Assembly (NCBI GenBank): GCA_947455605.1
Contig: CANGOX010000015.1
Span: 1-48,507, forward strand
DNA length: 48,507 bases
Direction: 5' to 3'
DNA from: Chitinophagaceae bacterium
GTDB lineage: Bacteria > Bacteroidota > Bacteroidia > Chitinophagales > Chitinophagaceae
The translations under genes were made by a program, and so were the position numbers. Shown in pieces: positions 1 to 6,889 of this stretch (positions are counted from its first letter, which is position 1; each line of letters opens with the position of its first letter). The notes under the pieces are model-generated. The model had not been told where the DNA came from, ran no database searches, and saw only the letters and a program-made list of their open reading frames with translations.

Positions 1-2
1 CC

Positions 3-1940
3 TTATTTGAAGGAACCAGTATTGTAAGTGGATCAGGTAAAGCCATTGCCGTATTAACCGGAAAAGATACCGTGTTTGGAAATATCTCTGCCAGTCTTTC
101 GAAACCCGCAGAAGAAACTGCTTTTGAAATTGGTATCAAGAAATTCGGTTACCTCTTAATGCAGATCACCATTGTATTGGCAGTGATCATATTAGCTGTG
201 AATATTTATTTCGGCCGCCCATTGATTGATTCTTTGTTATTTGGTCTGGCATTGGCGGTTGGTATGGCTCCGGAACTTCTTCCCGCCATTATGACCATTG
301 CCATGAGTGCCGGTGCCAAAAGAATGGCGGCACAAAAAGTGATCGTTAAAAAATTATCGAGCATACAGAATCTGGGCGAGATAGATCTTTTCTGTTCAGA
401 TAAAACAGGCACATTAACAGAAGGTGTTTTAAAAGTATCGGATACGGTGGGCATTGATGGAAAAGAAAATGTTACCGTAAAACTGCTGGCTTTTCTGAAT
501 GCAAGTTTTGAAAGTGGTTTTGCCAATCCGATGGATGAAGCATTGCGCGGACTTACCGGTGTAAGCACCGATGGCTATACCAAAACAGATGAGATCCCCT
601 ACGATTTTATCCGCAAATGTTTAAGTGTAAATGTGGTGAAAGACGGTAAGCAACAGATCGTTACCAAGGGTGCATTGGCAAACATTGTGGCTAAATGCGA
701 TCAGGTATTACAGGCCGATGGAAGCGTTACCCCCATTGAAAACGAAAAAGAAAAGATCAACGATCTCTATAAACAATACAGTAACCAAGGCTACCGAACC
801 ATCGGGGTTTGTTATAAGCCTACCGATAAAGTGCACGACCTGAGCAAGGCCGATGAAGTGAACATGATCTTCGCAGGTTTTGTACTCTTATTCGATCCGC
901 CAAAAGAAGGAGTGATTGAAGTGATAGAAGAATTAAGAAAGAACGGTGTAGCCCTAAAGATCATTACCGGCGATAATAAACTGGTGGCCACTTTTATAGC
1001 AGATAAAATGGGATTGAAGAACTGCGTGATCATTACCGGTGAAGAGATCTCAAAGATGAGTTCTGATGCATTGGTGCCGCAGGTTCAGCGTGCCAATGTT
1101 TTTGCCGAGATCGAACCACAACAAAAAGAGAACATCATCAAAGCCTTGAGAAAAGCGGGTAATACGGTTGCCTATATGGGCGATGGCATAAATGATGTAG
1201 CCGCTATTAACGCAGCCGATGTAGGCATCTCCACCAATAACGCCGTAGACGTTGCCAAAGAAGCCGCCGATGTAGTTTTACTGGAAAAAGATCTGGCCGT
1301 ACTCAATGCCGGCATACTGGAAGGAAGACGTACTTTTTTAAACACACTCAAATACATTTACACAAACACAGGTTCAACCTTTGGCAATATGTTCAGTATG
1401 GCAGGCGCTTCATTGATCTTACCATTCTTACCCATGCTGCCGCAACAGATCTTACTCACCAATTTCCTCACCGACTTCCCCTATATGGCCGTGGCATCTG
1501 ACAATGTGGATGAAGATGAATTGAAAGTGCCGCAAAAATGGAACCTGAAACAACTTAAGAATTTCATGCTCGTATTCGGACTGCATAGTTCCCTGTTTGA
1601 TTACCTTACCTTCTATGCGCTCTATAAAATATTTAAAGCCGATGCGGCACATTTCCAGACCGGCTGGTTCATAGAATCAATTTGTACCGAATTGTTGATT
1701 CTATACGTGGTACGCACACATAAATCCTTATTAAAAAGTATGCCGGGCAAATTATTGATCACACTCAGCATTGTATGTTTAGCCATCACCCTTGCCTTAC
1801 CTTTTATGCCATTTGCCAAAGACCTCGGCTTTGTAGTGCCGCCGTTTAAACTGCTTGGCGTAATTGTAGGCATCTTAACATTGTATGTGATTACGGCGGA
1901 TATGATCAAGGTTTTGTTTTTTAAGAAGACGGCTATTTGA
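3..1940 (+). CDS. mgtA: Mg2+-importing P-type ATPase MgtA, 5' end outside window
   Basis: Inner-membrane P-type ATPase (class IIIB) that imports Mg2+ at the cost of ATP. The frame is open to the left edge, starting with residues matching the actuator domain (LFEGTSIVSG, then a segment ending TVFGNIS), so the first quarter of the protein is missing; 645 residues are visible of about 880-900 usual. Seen in order: a membrane segment followed by the PELLP motif of M4, the phosphorylation loop CSDKTGTLTE (Asp codon 399-401), the TGDN nucleotide-binding loop, the hinge GDGINDVAA, and a hydrophobic C-terminal block fitting M5-M10. PELLP and the CSDKTGTLTE context are typical of MgtA/MgtB rather than of Ca2+ or Cu+ pumps. 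An inverted repeat follows the stop. Confidence 0.9.
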   Translation, partial: LFEGTSIVSGSGKAIAVLTGKDTVFGNISASLSKPAEETAFEIGIKKFGYLLMQITIVLAVIILAVNIYFGRPLIDSLLFGLALAVGMAPELLPAIMTIAMSAGAKRMAAQKVIVKKLSSIQNLGEIDLFCSDKTGTLTEGVLKVSDTVGIDGKENVTVKLLAFLNASFESGFANPMDEALRGLTGVSTDGYTKTDEIPYDFIRKCLSVNVVKDGKQQIVTKGALANIVAKCDQVLQADGSVTPIENEKEKINDLYKQYSNQGYRTIGVCYKPTDKVHDLSKADEVNMIFAGFVLLFDPPKEGVIEVIEELRKNGVALKIITGDNKLVATFIADKMGLKNCVIITGEEISKMSSDALVPQVQRANVFAEIEPQQKENIIKALRKAGNTVAYMGDGINDVAAINAADVGISTNNAVDVAKEAADVVLLEKDLAVLNAGILEGRRTFLNTLKYIYTNTGSTFGNMFSMAGASLILPFLPMLPQQILLTNFLTDFPYMAVASDNVDEDELKVPQKWNLKQLKNFMLVFGLHSSLFDYLTFYALYKIFKADAAHFQTGWFIESICTELLILYVVRTHKSLLKSMPGKLLITLSIVCLAITLALPFMPFAKDLGFVVPPFKLLGVIVGILTLYVITADMIKVLFFKKTAI

Positions 1941-1941
1941 G

Positions 1942-2002
1942 CTTTGCGTTTTTGGGGTAGATAAAATTTTATGCGGAATTCTGCTACCCAAAAAACGCAA
2001 AG
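1942..2002. repeat. Inverted repeat of the CTTTGCG word family after mgtA
   Basis: Arms 1942-1960 and 1984-2002 are complementary over 19 nt with one mismatch, around a 23-nt loop. The arm begins with CTTTGCG, the word also found in the hairpins near 4.6 and 5.6 kb. It starts 2 nt after the mgtA stop and could act as a terminator, although no T-tract follows on the plus strand. Confidence 0.6.
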
Positions 2003-2122
2003 ATTGTTTATTGATAATCAATCTTTTGTTTGATTTGAGGGATTGATTTGAGTTGAAAAGTTGCGTATATTTATTGTTAGTGGCAATGCAATCCAGTAAT
2101 ATTAATAAATAAAACATCATCT

Positions 2123-2527
2123 ATGAAAAAACTGTGGCTATTTCCTGCTTTAATTTGCTTTAGTCTTTTTTCAAAAGCACAATCCATAGAAGACTATGAA
2201 AAGCTCTTAATTTCAAAAGGCAGCCAATCATGGAAGTTGGATAGTCTTAAATTAATGTTTTCAAATCGTCTAAGTAAAGGCGATTTATTAAAATTTATTG
2301 CCAATAAAACCGTAATCGTCAATACAAGTAATAAAAATAATACTTTGAATTGGTCTATACAACTGCAAAACCAGCCAGTACCAGCAATTTTAAAAATAGA
2401 GGGTTTTGACCAATTTGAGATTGACTTTATTCAACGAGAAAAAATAACTTATATGAGGTTAAGGGATCGAACATATGGAACTAAACTAAAACAATTCAAT
2501 GAGTACTTTTTTATAAAAACGAATTAA
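2123..2527 (+). CDS. Exported protein of unknown function
   Basis: A 134-residue protein of no family I recognise. Residues 1-20 are a clear signal peptide (MKKLWLFPALICFSLFSKAQ), so it should reach the periplasm or surface. The rest is polar, rich in Lys, Asn and Ile, with no Cys or metal motif in the mature part. The gene and the next are visibly more AT-rich than mgtA upstream or the VOC gene downstream, with AAA/AAT/TTA codons dominating, which suggests different ancestry. The following ORF starts 1 nt after this stop, so the two are probably one transcript. Confidence 0.55.
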   Translation: MKKLWLFPALICFSLFSKAQSIEDYEKLLISKGSQSWKLDSLKLMFSNRLSKGDLLKFIANKTVIVNTSNKNNTLNWSIQLQNQPVPAILKIEGFDQFEIDFIQREKITYMRLRDRTYGTKLKQFNEYFFIKTN

Positions 2528-2528
2528 T

Positions 2529-2807
2529 ATGACGTCAAAAAAAGTAAACATTCAAAAACAAGATTATACAGAAAAGGTAATCAAGATTGGAACATTTGCT
2601 ATTGCAATTGTTGGAGCTATTACAGGAATCATTGCTTGGTATAATAATCAAAAAGAAATTGACATCTTAAAAGACACGCGAATTGCGACATATAAAAATC
2701 TAAGTGTGTTAGTAGGAAAGATGATTTCTAATGGCAATCTTGATTCATCATTGATAAGTCAATCAAAAGTATTTAGTCAGGAGTTTTATAACGGTGAATG
2801 TTATTAG
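2529..2807 (+). CDS. Single-TM protein of unknown function, probably the N-terminal half of a frameshifted gene
   Basis: 92 residues: a polar N-terminus, one transmembrane segment at about residues 21-37 (IGTFAIAIVGAITGIIAWY), then a basic, helical cytoplasmic or periplasmic part. The frame ends at TAG 2805-2807 just as a second frame (2798-2980) opens and continues with similar composition. Adding one T in the 'gttattag' stretch would give a single frame reading ...GECYLVEDT..., so this looks like one gene of about 150 codons broken by a one-base deletion or a sequencing error. It follows the exported protein gene by 1 nt. Function unknown. Confidence 0.5.
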   Translation: MTSKKVNIQKQDYTEKVIKIGTFAIAIVGAITGIIAWYNNQKEIDILKDTRIATYKNLSVLVGKMISNGNLDSSLISQSKVFSQEFYNGECY

Positions 2808-2980
2808 TTGAAGATACAATAGTCTGTTTAGCAATGAATCGATTTAAATTAGAGTTAGAAGATAAGTTAAACGGCAATGTAAATATCTTATCCCCAAATA
2901 AATTTGAAAATGCAGGTCGAGATGTGATTTTAAAGTGTCAAGCTCACATAGTTGAAATGACCAAAAAATCAAAGAATTGA
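2798..2980 (+). CDS. C-terminal half of the frameshifted TM-protein gene
   Basis: A 60-codon frame starting MLLVEDTIVC, overlapping the previous ORF by 10 nt in another frame. On its own it has no signal peptide, TM segment or recognisable domain. A run such as LVEDTIVCLAMNRFKLELEDKL reads naturally as the continuation of the upstream protein. Translation could still occur by coupling, since the ATG sits inside the end of the upstream gene. I favour a frameshifted single gene over two independent ones. Confidence 0.35.
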   Translation: MLLVEDTIVCLAMNRFKLELEDKLNGNVNILSPNKFENAGRDVILKCQAHIVEMTKKSKN

Positions 2981-3190
2981 CTTATAACGAAAATGAAAGT
3001 ACATGCAGCTAACAATGCATTGTAGCGATTGGGGCTTACGAATAAGGTTCTTCAACTGCAACAAATATCCCAGCATCAGTTCCGGCTGAAGGAATTCTGA
3101 GCGGCAGAAGAAGATATCATGATCTTTTATAACTTTAATCAGCTACGGAAACTCATTCACCAACTGCTTCAATGCTTGACCGTTAGTCAT
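2969..3190 (-). pseudogene. Decayed minus-strand reading frame with one in-frame stop
   Basis: Reading the minus strand from an ATG at 3190 gives MTNGQALKQLVNEFP, then TAG (3143-3145), then 57 sense codons (LIKVIKDHDIFFCRSEF...) to a TGA at 2969-2971. Amino-acid composition is protein-like and the GC content is higher than in the flanking AT-rich genes. I do not recognise the family. It may be the remnant of a gene, or a chance frame; the single stop in 73 codons is suggestive only. It occupies most of the otherwise empty 2981-3297 interval. Confidence 0.25.
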
Positions 3191-3266
3191 TATTACAAGA
3201 TACCTTTTGACGCAAAAGACCTCCATTTTGTCGCTTTCATATCCTATCAATTTTGCAGTTAAGCAG

Positions 3267-3274
3267 TATATTTG
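3267..3274 (+). promoter_or_regulatory. Candidate -7 box (TATATTTG) for the VOC gene
   Basis: TATATTTG matches the Bacteroidota -7 consensus TAnnTTTG and lies 23 nt before the ATG. No convincing -33 TTG lies 19-21 nt upstream, so the call is tentative. Confidence 0.35.
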
Positions 3275-3297
3275 AATTGCACCCAAAAAATAAAACC

Positions 3298-3735
3298 ATG
3301 GCAAGCATCAACCCACACATTAATTTCAACGGCAATGCAGAAGAAGCCTTCAACTTTTACAGATCAGTATTTGGCGGAGAATTCGCCAAAATAATGCGTT
3401 TCAAAGATCTGGCAAGTGATGAATTTACCGTTTCAGAAAATGATGCGAATAAGATCATGCATATTGCTTTACCCATCGGTAAAAATGTTTTAATGGCTAA
3501 TGATGTGCCTGAAATATTGGGCCGTACCAATGAAAATGAGAACAGAAGCAAAATTGTGATCAGCGCAGCAAGCAAAGAAGAAGCTGACAAATTATTCAAT
3601 GGACTTTCGGCAGGCGGACAAATTGAAATGCCTATTTCTGACAGTCCCTGGGGTTCCTATTTTGGAATGTTCAGAGACAAATATGGTATTGAATGGATGG
3701 TGGACTTCGATCCAAACTATAAAGGCGAAATCTAA
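3298..3735 (+). CDS. VOC superfamily (PhnB/glyoxalase-like) protein
   Basis: A 145-residue cytoplasmic protein of the vicinal oxygen chelate fold, closest to the PhnB-like group. The N-terminus MASINPHINFNGNAEEAFNFYRS has the typical 'F.gnaeEAl.FY.svFGge' pattern, and the C-terminus contains WGSYFGMFRDKYGIEWM, typical of the second beta-alpha-beta module. Family members are dioxygenase-, isomerase- or resistance-type proteins, and many have unknown substrates, so no reaction is assigned. ATG 3298 is chosen over an upstream TTG (3253) because homologous sequence starts there. A candidate TATATTTG box lies at 3267-3274 and a strong hairpin follows the stop, so it is likely monocistronic. Confidence 0.85.
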   Translation: MASINPHINFNGNAEEAFNFYRSVFGGEFAKIMRFKDLASDEFTVSENDANKIMHIALPIGKNVLMANDVPEILGRTNENENRSKIVISAASKEEADKLFNGLSAGGQIEMPISDSPWGSYFGMFRDKYGIEWMVDFDPNYKGEI

Positions 3736-3770
3736 CTGAACTAAAACAACGAAGCGCTAACAAAGTTTTT

Positions 3771-3828
3771 ACAAAAGCCAGATCAGCATCCAGCTCAATA
3801 ACTGTAGGATTTCTGATCTGGCTTTTGT
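3771..3828 (+). terminator. Hairpin terminator after the VOC gene
   Basis: Arms 3771-3786 and 3813-3828 are perfectly complementary over 16 nt (left arm starts ACAAAAGCCAGATC), with a 26-nt loop and a TTTTG end on the right arm. It lies 35 nt after the stop. Confidence 0.7.
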
Positions 3829-3931
3829 AATTTGGCATTTGTGGCCAACCCGGCTACAGGAATATCTCCCCCCGGATTTCGCTGAGTATGGGTAGTTCTA
3901 TACGTTGCCAAAATATTAATCTAATAAAGTT

Positions 3932-4522
3932 ATGCGGCTACTGATCGTATCCTTTTGCATTATCCTCTATGCATCCTGTACGGGGCACCGCGGACAGGCC
4001 AGTTTTAAGGGCGACTCCCTAAGTTCCAGAGTATACGATACCACATCTATAGAGATCAGCAGCAAAGTCTATTTCCCGTTTTGCGGAACTGTATATGATT
4101 TGCCAAGAGAAAATTGCAATGGTAATCTTCCTCCCAATTGTTGTGCGTATTCCACATCACTTCAGAAAGGCCAGAAAACAGCCAGTTGGGGCTATGTCAC
4201 TTGTTATAATGGATCAAGTTTTACATGGCAGTATAACAGTTCCATGGAAAGCGTAAGAAATAGCTTTGAAGACATTCCTCGTCAGATAAAAAATCAACAA
4301 AAAAGTTTTTCTCAGAAAAAGATCAAGGTTCTTATCTACGGCATAGAAACGGATGCTTACTTAATTGAGCAGGAAACATTCAAGGATGATACATCTTACC
4401 TGTTAACCACGTATGGTAGTCACAATGGGTTCTATTTTTATCTGGAATATCATTCAATGAATAAGATTGTCTCTTCCGAAGATATTCAACCCGTATTCCG
4501 GCAAATTCTGCAAATAAAATAA
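3932..4522 (+). CDS. Probable lipoprotein of unknown function
   Basis: 196 residues. The N-terminus MRLLIVSFCIILYASCTG is a short hydrophobic signal ending in a Cys at 16, fitting a lipoprotein signal, though position -3 is Tyr instead of the usual Leu. The mature part is rich in Cys, Tyr and Ser, including PFCGTVYDLPRENC and NCCAYS, so disulfides or a metal site are possible. I do not recognise the family. It stands alone on its strand and converges on the cupin gene, with a long hairpin between them. Confidence 0.6.
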   Translation: MRLLIVSFCIILYASCTGHRGQASFKGDSLSSRVYDTTSIEISSKVYFPFCGTVYDLPRENCNGNLPPNCCAYSTSLQKGQKTASWGYVTCYNGSSFTWQYNSSMESVRNSFEDIPRQIKNQQKSFSQKKIKVLIYGIETDAYLIEQETFKDDTSYLLTTYGSHNGFYFYLEYHSMNKIVSSEDIQPVFRQILQIK

Positions 4523-4571
4523 AACTGAGGTTTTTAAGGAGGTCTCTCCTACTTGAACTCCCTCTGCGAAC

Positions 4572-4645
4572 TTTGCGGTCCATTGCGCACTTTGCGTTAC
4601 AGCTTTCCTTCGAGCCATAACGCAAAGTGCGCAATGAACCGCAAA
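4572..4645. repeat. Long inverted repeat of CTTTGCG/TTGCGC words between convergent genes
   Basis: Arms 4572-4599 and 4618-4645 pair over 28 nt with one mismatch around an 18-nt loop. Weaker complementarity continues outward (CTCTGCG near 4562, TGCAGAG near 4653). The arms consist of reiterated ...TTGCG... words. It may terminate both convergent genes but has no T-tract. Confidence 0.65.
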
Positions 4646-4699
4646 GGACCCAATGCAGAGTAAGCTTTGATTTATATACTAAGGCAAAGTAAGTATTGA

Positions 4700-5071
4700 T
4701 CAATCCTCATACCCACTCTTGATCACCGTTAATATCAATTTAAACCGTCCATTAGGTTTGATATGGCTTGACTTATGAGCCGGAATCAAAATTCCATCAC
4801 CGGTATTCAATTTTGTGGTCTTACCATCAATCACGATCACCGCAGTTCCGTCAATTACCTGGGCATACGTATCGAAAGGAGAAATCTTTTCATTCAGTCC
4901 TTCACCGGTATCAAACGACATAGCATTGATAGACCCTGTAATTCGCTTCATGATCGACTTACTCACAACAGCATTATGCTCGTATTCGATCAATTCTACA
5001 ATAATATGGGCAGTACCTTTTTCAATATTGCCATCCTTTTTGGGTAAGTGCTCCAACTCTTTCGTATCCAT
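4700..5071 (-). CDS. Single-domain cupin protein
   Basis: A 123-residue cytoplasmic beta-barrel protein of the cupin superfamily. The core reads SPFDTYAQVIDGTAVIVIDGKTTKLNTGDGILIPAHKSSHIKP, with the G(X)nG turns and a final His of the two cupin motifs; the first motif lacks the usual HxH (it is FDTYAQ), so metal binding may be lost or altered. Many small Bacteroidota cupins of this type have no known substrate. The ATG at 5071 is preferred: codons further upstream (to 5206) translate to a Cys-rich, unlike sequence. It is divergent from the DUF4157 gene with a 138-bp shared upstream region. Confidence 0.75.
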   Translation of the reverse strand: MDTKELEHLPKKDGNIEKGTAHIIVELIEYEHNAVVSKSIMKRITGSINAMSFDTGEGLNEKISPFDTYAQVIDGTAVIVIDGKTTKLNTGDGILIPAHKSSHIKPNGRFKLILTVIKSGYED

Positions 5072-5209
5072 GATAGTGCTTTTTAAAATGATATGAAACT
5101 TGATGCTACAAAATTGAGTCAATAAAAATTGCCAGTGTTTACATATGTTCCCCGAATTCTTATATGATTCACGGTTTACACAGAGGCAATAGTTTCGTAA
5201 CTTCAAACC

Positions 5210-5551
5210 ATGCCAATCAAAAAACCCAAAAAGACCGGCCTCCCCGAACCCTTAAAAACCGGGATAGAAAACCTGAGCGGCTGTGCCATGGATGATGTTA
5301 AGATCCATTACAATTCCATCAAGCCCGCACAGTTAAAGGCAATAGTTTATGCCCGGGGCACCGATATCCATCCCGCACCAGATCAGGAACAACATTTACC
5401 ACATGAAGCCTGGCATGTAGTACAACAAAAGCAAGGCCGGGTAGAACCCACCAAACAGATGAAGAAAGGGGAGCTTATTAATGATGATAATACATTGGAG
5501 CAGGAAGCGGATCTCATGGGAAAAAAAGCTGCTAAAACAAGTAAATCATAA
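5210..5551 (+). CDS. Small orphan DUF4157 (eCIS core domain) protein
   Basis: 113 residues, almost entirely one DUF4157 domain. Visible are the putative zinc motif HEAWH in LPHEAWHVVQQKQGRV and the later LEQEADLMG, whose Glu is the likely third ligand, so the metallopeptidase-like site appears intact. DUF4157 is usually an N-terminal domain of large secreted or injected toxins and is often found near extracellular contractile injection systems; here it stands alone, without signal peptide, effector domain or injection genes in the window. An inverted repeat follows 18 nt after the stop. Confidence 0.8.
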   Translation: MPIKKPKKTGLPEPLKTGIENLSGCAMDDVKIHYNSIKPAQLKAIVYARGTDIHPAPDQEQHLPHEAWHVVQQKQGRVEPTKQMKKGELINDDNTLEQEADLMGKKAAKTSKS

Positions 5552-5568
5552 ATTTTGAGAGTTTACAA

Positions 5569-5615
5569 CCGCGCCTTTGCGCCTCTGCGTTAAAAATTTG
5601 CACGCAAAGGCGCGG
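5569..5615. repeat. Inverted repeat with CCTTTGCG words after the DUF4157 gene
   Basis: Arms 5569-5581 and 5603-5615 are a perfect 13-bp inverted repeat (CCGCGCCTTTGCG) with a 21-nt loop that carries a further CCTCTGCG word. Related in wording to the 1942 and 4572 hairpins. It may terminate the DUF4157 transcript. Confidence 0.6.
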
Positions 5616-5694
5616 CTTGAGTAGTATTAATTCATAAAAGGCTATGAGATTCAGAAGTGATTGTTTACTTTAACCAACACCTTTAACCACAGCT

Positions 5695-6777
5695 ATGCTT
5701 AAAAACACAACTTTTTTACTCGCGTTTCTAACCCTTAGCTTATCCCCTTTCAGATCTCAAAGCCAACAGGCTTACCAGGCCGAGATCAAACAGGCTGCGA
5801 TCGCATTTGTAAATACTCTGGACAATCTCCATAAACATCTCGCAGTACTTACGTTCAACGATACCGGCCGACAAAGATGGAATAATCTTCCTGTGGGTTT
5901 GCGGGCCAGATCAGGAATGAGTGTTGGCAATATGACGGATGAACAGCGTAAATTATTTCATCGCCTCTTATCTACTTCTCTCAGTTCGCAAGGCTATCTC
6001 AAAGCAAGTAGTATTATGCAACTGGATAACTTGTTGAATATATTTATGGATACCATTTATTATCGCAAAGAGATCAATGATACAACGTATAAATTCATGA
6101 GAGACCTGCTATGGTCACCCAAAAATTATTACCTCGCATTCTTTGGCAATCCGAACGACAGTATCTGGGGTTATAAGGTTGAGGGTCATCATTTATCTGT
6201 GAACTTTACATTTATCAAAGAAAAATTATCGGTAACACCCTGGTTTGTGGGCACAGACCCGGCAGAATATCCGATCATGGAATATGCAGGGCTGCGTGTA
6301 TTGGGCCAGGAAGAAGATCTGGGCTTAGCACTCATTCACAAACTATCACCTGCACAGCAAACAAAAGCTACTATGAGTTCTGAAGTGCCAGCTGATATTA
6401 TTACCGCTGCCGAAAGTGGTAAACGCCTGGTAGATTATTGGGGATTGAAAGGCAGTGAAATGACCAAAGAACAACAGGCCATTTTGCAGTATATTATCCG
6501 TGAGTATGTGTTCAATATGGAATACGACAAAGCCATGATCGAATATGATAAGATCCTGAAAGCAGGTGTAGGCAATATTTATTTTGGATGGATTGGTAAG
6601 TATGCAGAAAAAGAGCCGCATTATTATATCCTGAACGGACCAACATTTTTAATTGAATTTGATAACAATGGTGGCCCAAGAAGAGTAGCCAATCATATAC
6701 ATACCATCTGGAGAGAAAAAGGGAATGAATATGGAGATGATGTTCTGCGAAAACACTACTTATCAGAAAAGCATTAA
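5695..6777 (+). CDS. DUF3500 family exported protein
   Basis: 360 residues with a signal peptide (MLKNTTFLLAFLTLSLSPFRSQS). The mature part matches DUF3500: an early RQRWNNLPVG followed by GMSVGNMTDEQRKLFHRLL, the LSSQGYLKASSIM segment, a YYLAFFGNP segment and WGYKVEGHHLSVNF. The conserved GHH and Trp residues suggest a hydrolase- or haem-like pocket, but no reaction has been established for the family as far as I know. The next gene, an M61-like protein, is also exported and begins 113 nt downstream in the same direction; whether they share a transcript is not clear. Confidence 0.85.
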   Translation: MLKNTTFLLAFLTLSLSPFRSQSQQAYQAEIKQAAIAFVNTLDNLHKHLAVLTFNDTGRQRWNNLPVGLRARSGMSVGNMTDEQRKLFHRLLSTSLSSQGYLKASSIMQLDNLLNIFMDTIYYRKEINDTTYKFMRDLLWSPKNYYLAFFGNPNDSIWGYKVEGHHLSVNFTFIKEKLSVTPWFVGTDPAEYPIMEYAGLRVLGQEEDLGLALIHKLSPAQQTKATMSSEVPADIITAAESGKRLVDYWGLKGSEMTKEQQAILQYIIREYVFNMEYDKAMIEYDKILKAGVGNIYFGWIGKYAEKEPHYYILNGPTFLIEFDNNGGPRRVANHIHTIWREKGNEYGDDVLRKHYLSEKH

Positions 6778-6783
6778 GCAAAC

Positions 6784-6798
6784 TGTGCCTTTGTGTGC
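6784..6798 (-). repeat. Solo copy of the CACAAAGGCACA word
   Basis: On the minus strand this is GCACACAAAGGCACA, identical over 15 nt to 9361-9375 on the plus strand and related to the copies flanking the GxxExxY gene. It lies 7 nt after the DUF3500 stop. Confidence 0.55.
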
Positions 6799-6889
6799 AA
6801 ACAAATCTCTCAAGAAGGAACGGTTTGTTTAGTACTGCTGATAAAAGATTATCATCATTCGATATTATATTTCAAATAGAATTAGCGTT

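Noticed and set aside
4537..4550. AAGGAGGT-like sequence resembling a Shine-Dalgarno site
   Set aside because: It is followed by no start codon and is part of a local palindrome (AGGAGgtctCTCCT) inside the terminator region of convergent genes.
1..5600. Genomic island or prophage at the AT-rich left part
   Set aside because: No integrase, tRNA, att-like repeat or phage gene is present; only a composition shift over about 1 kb is seen.
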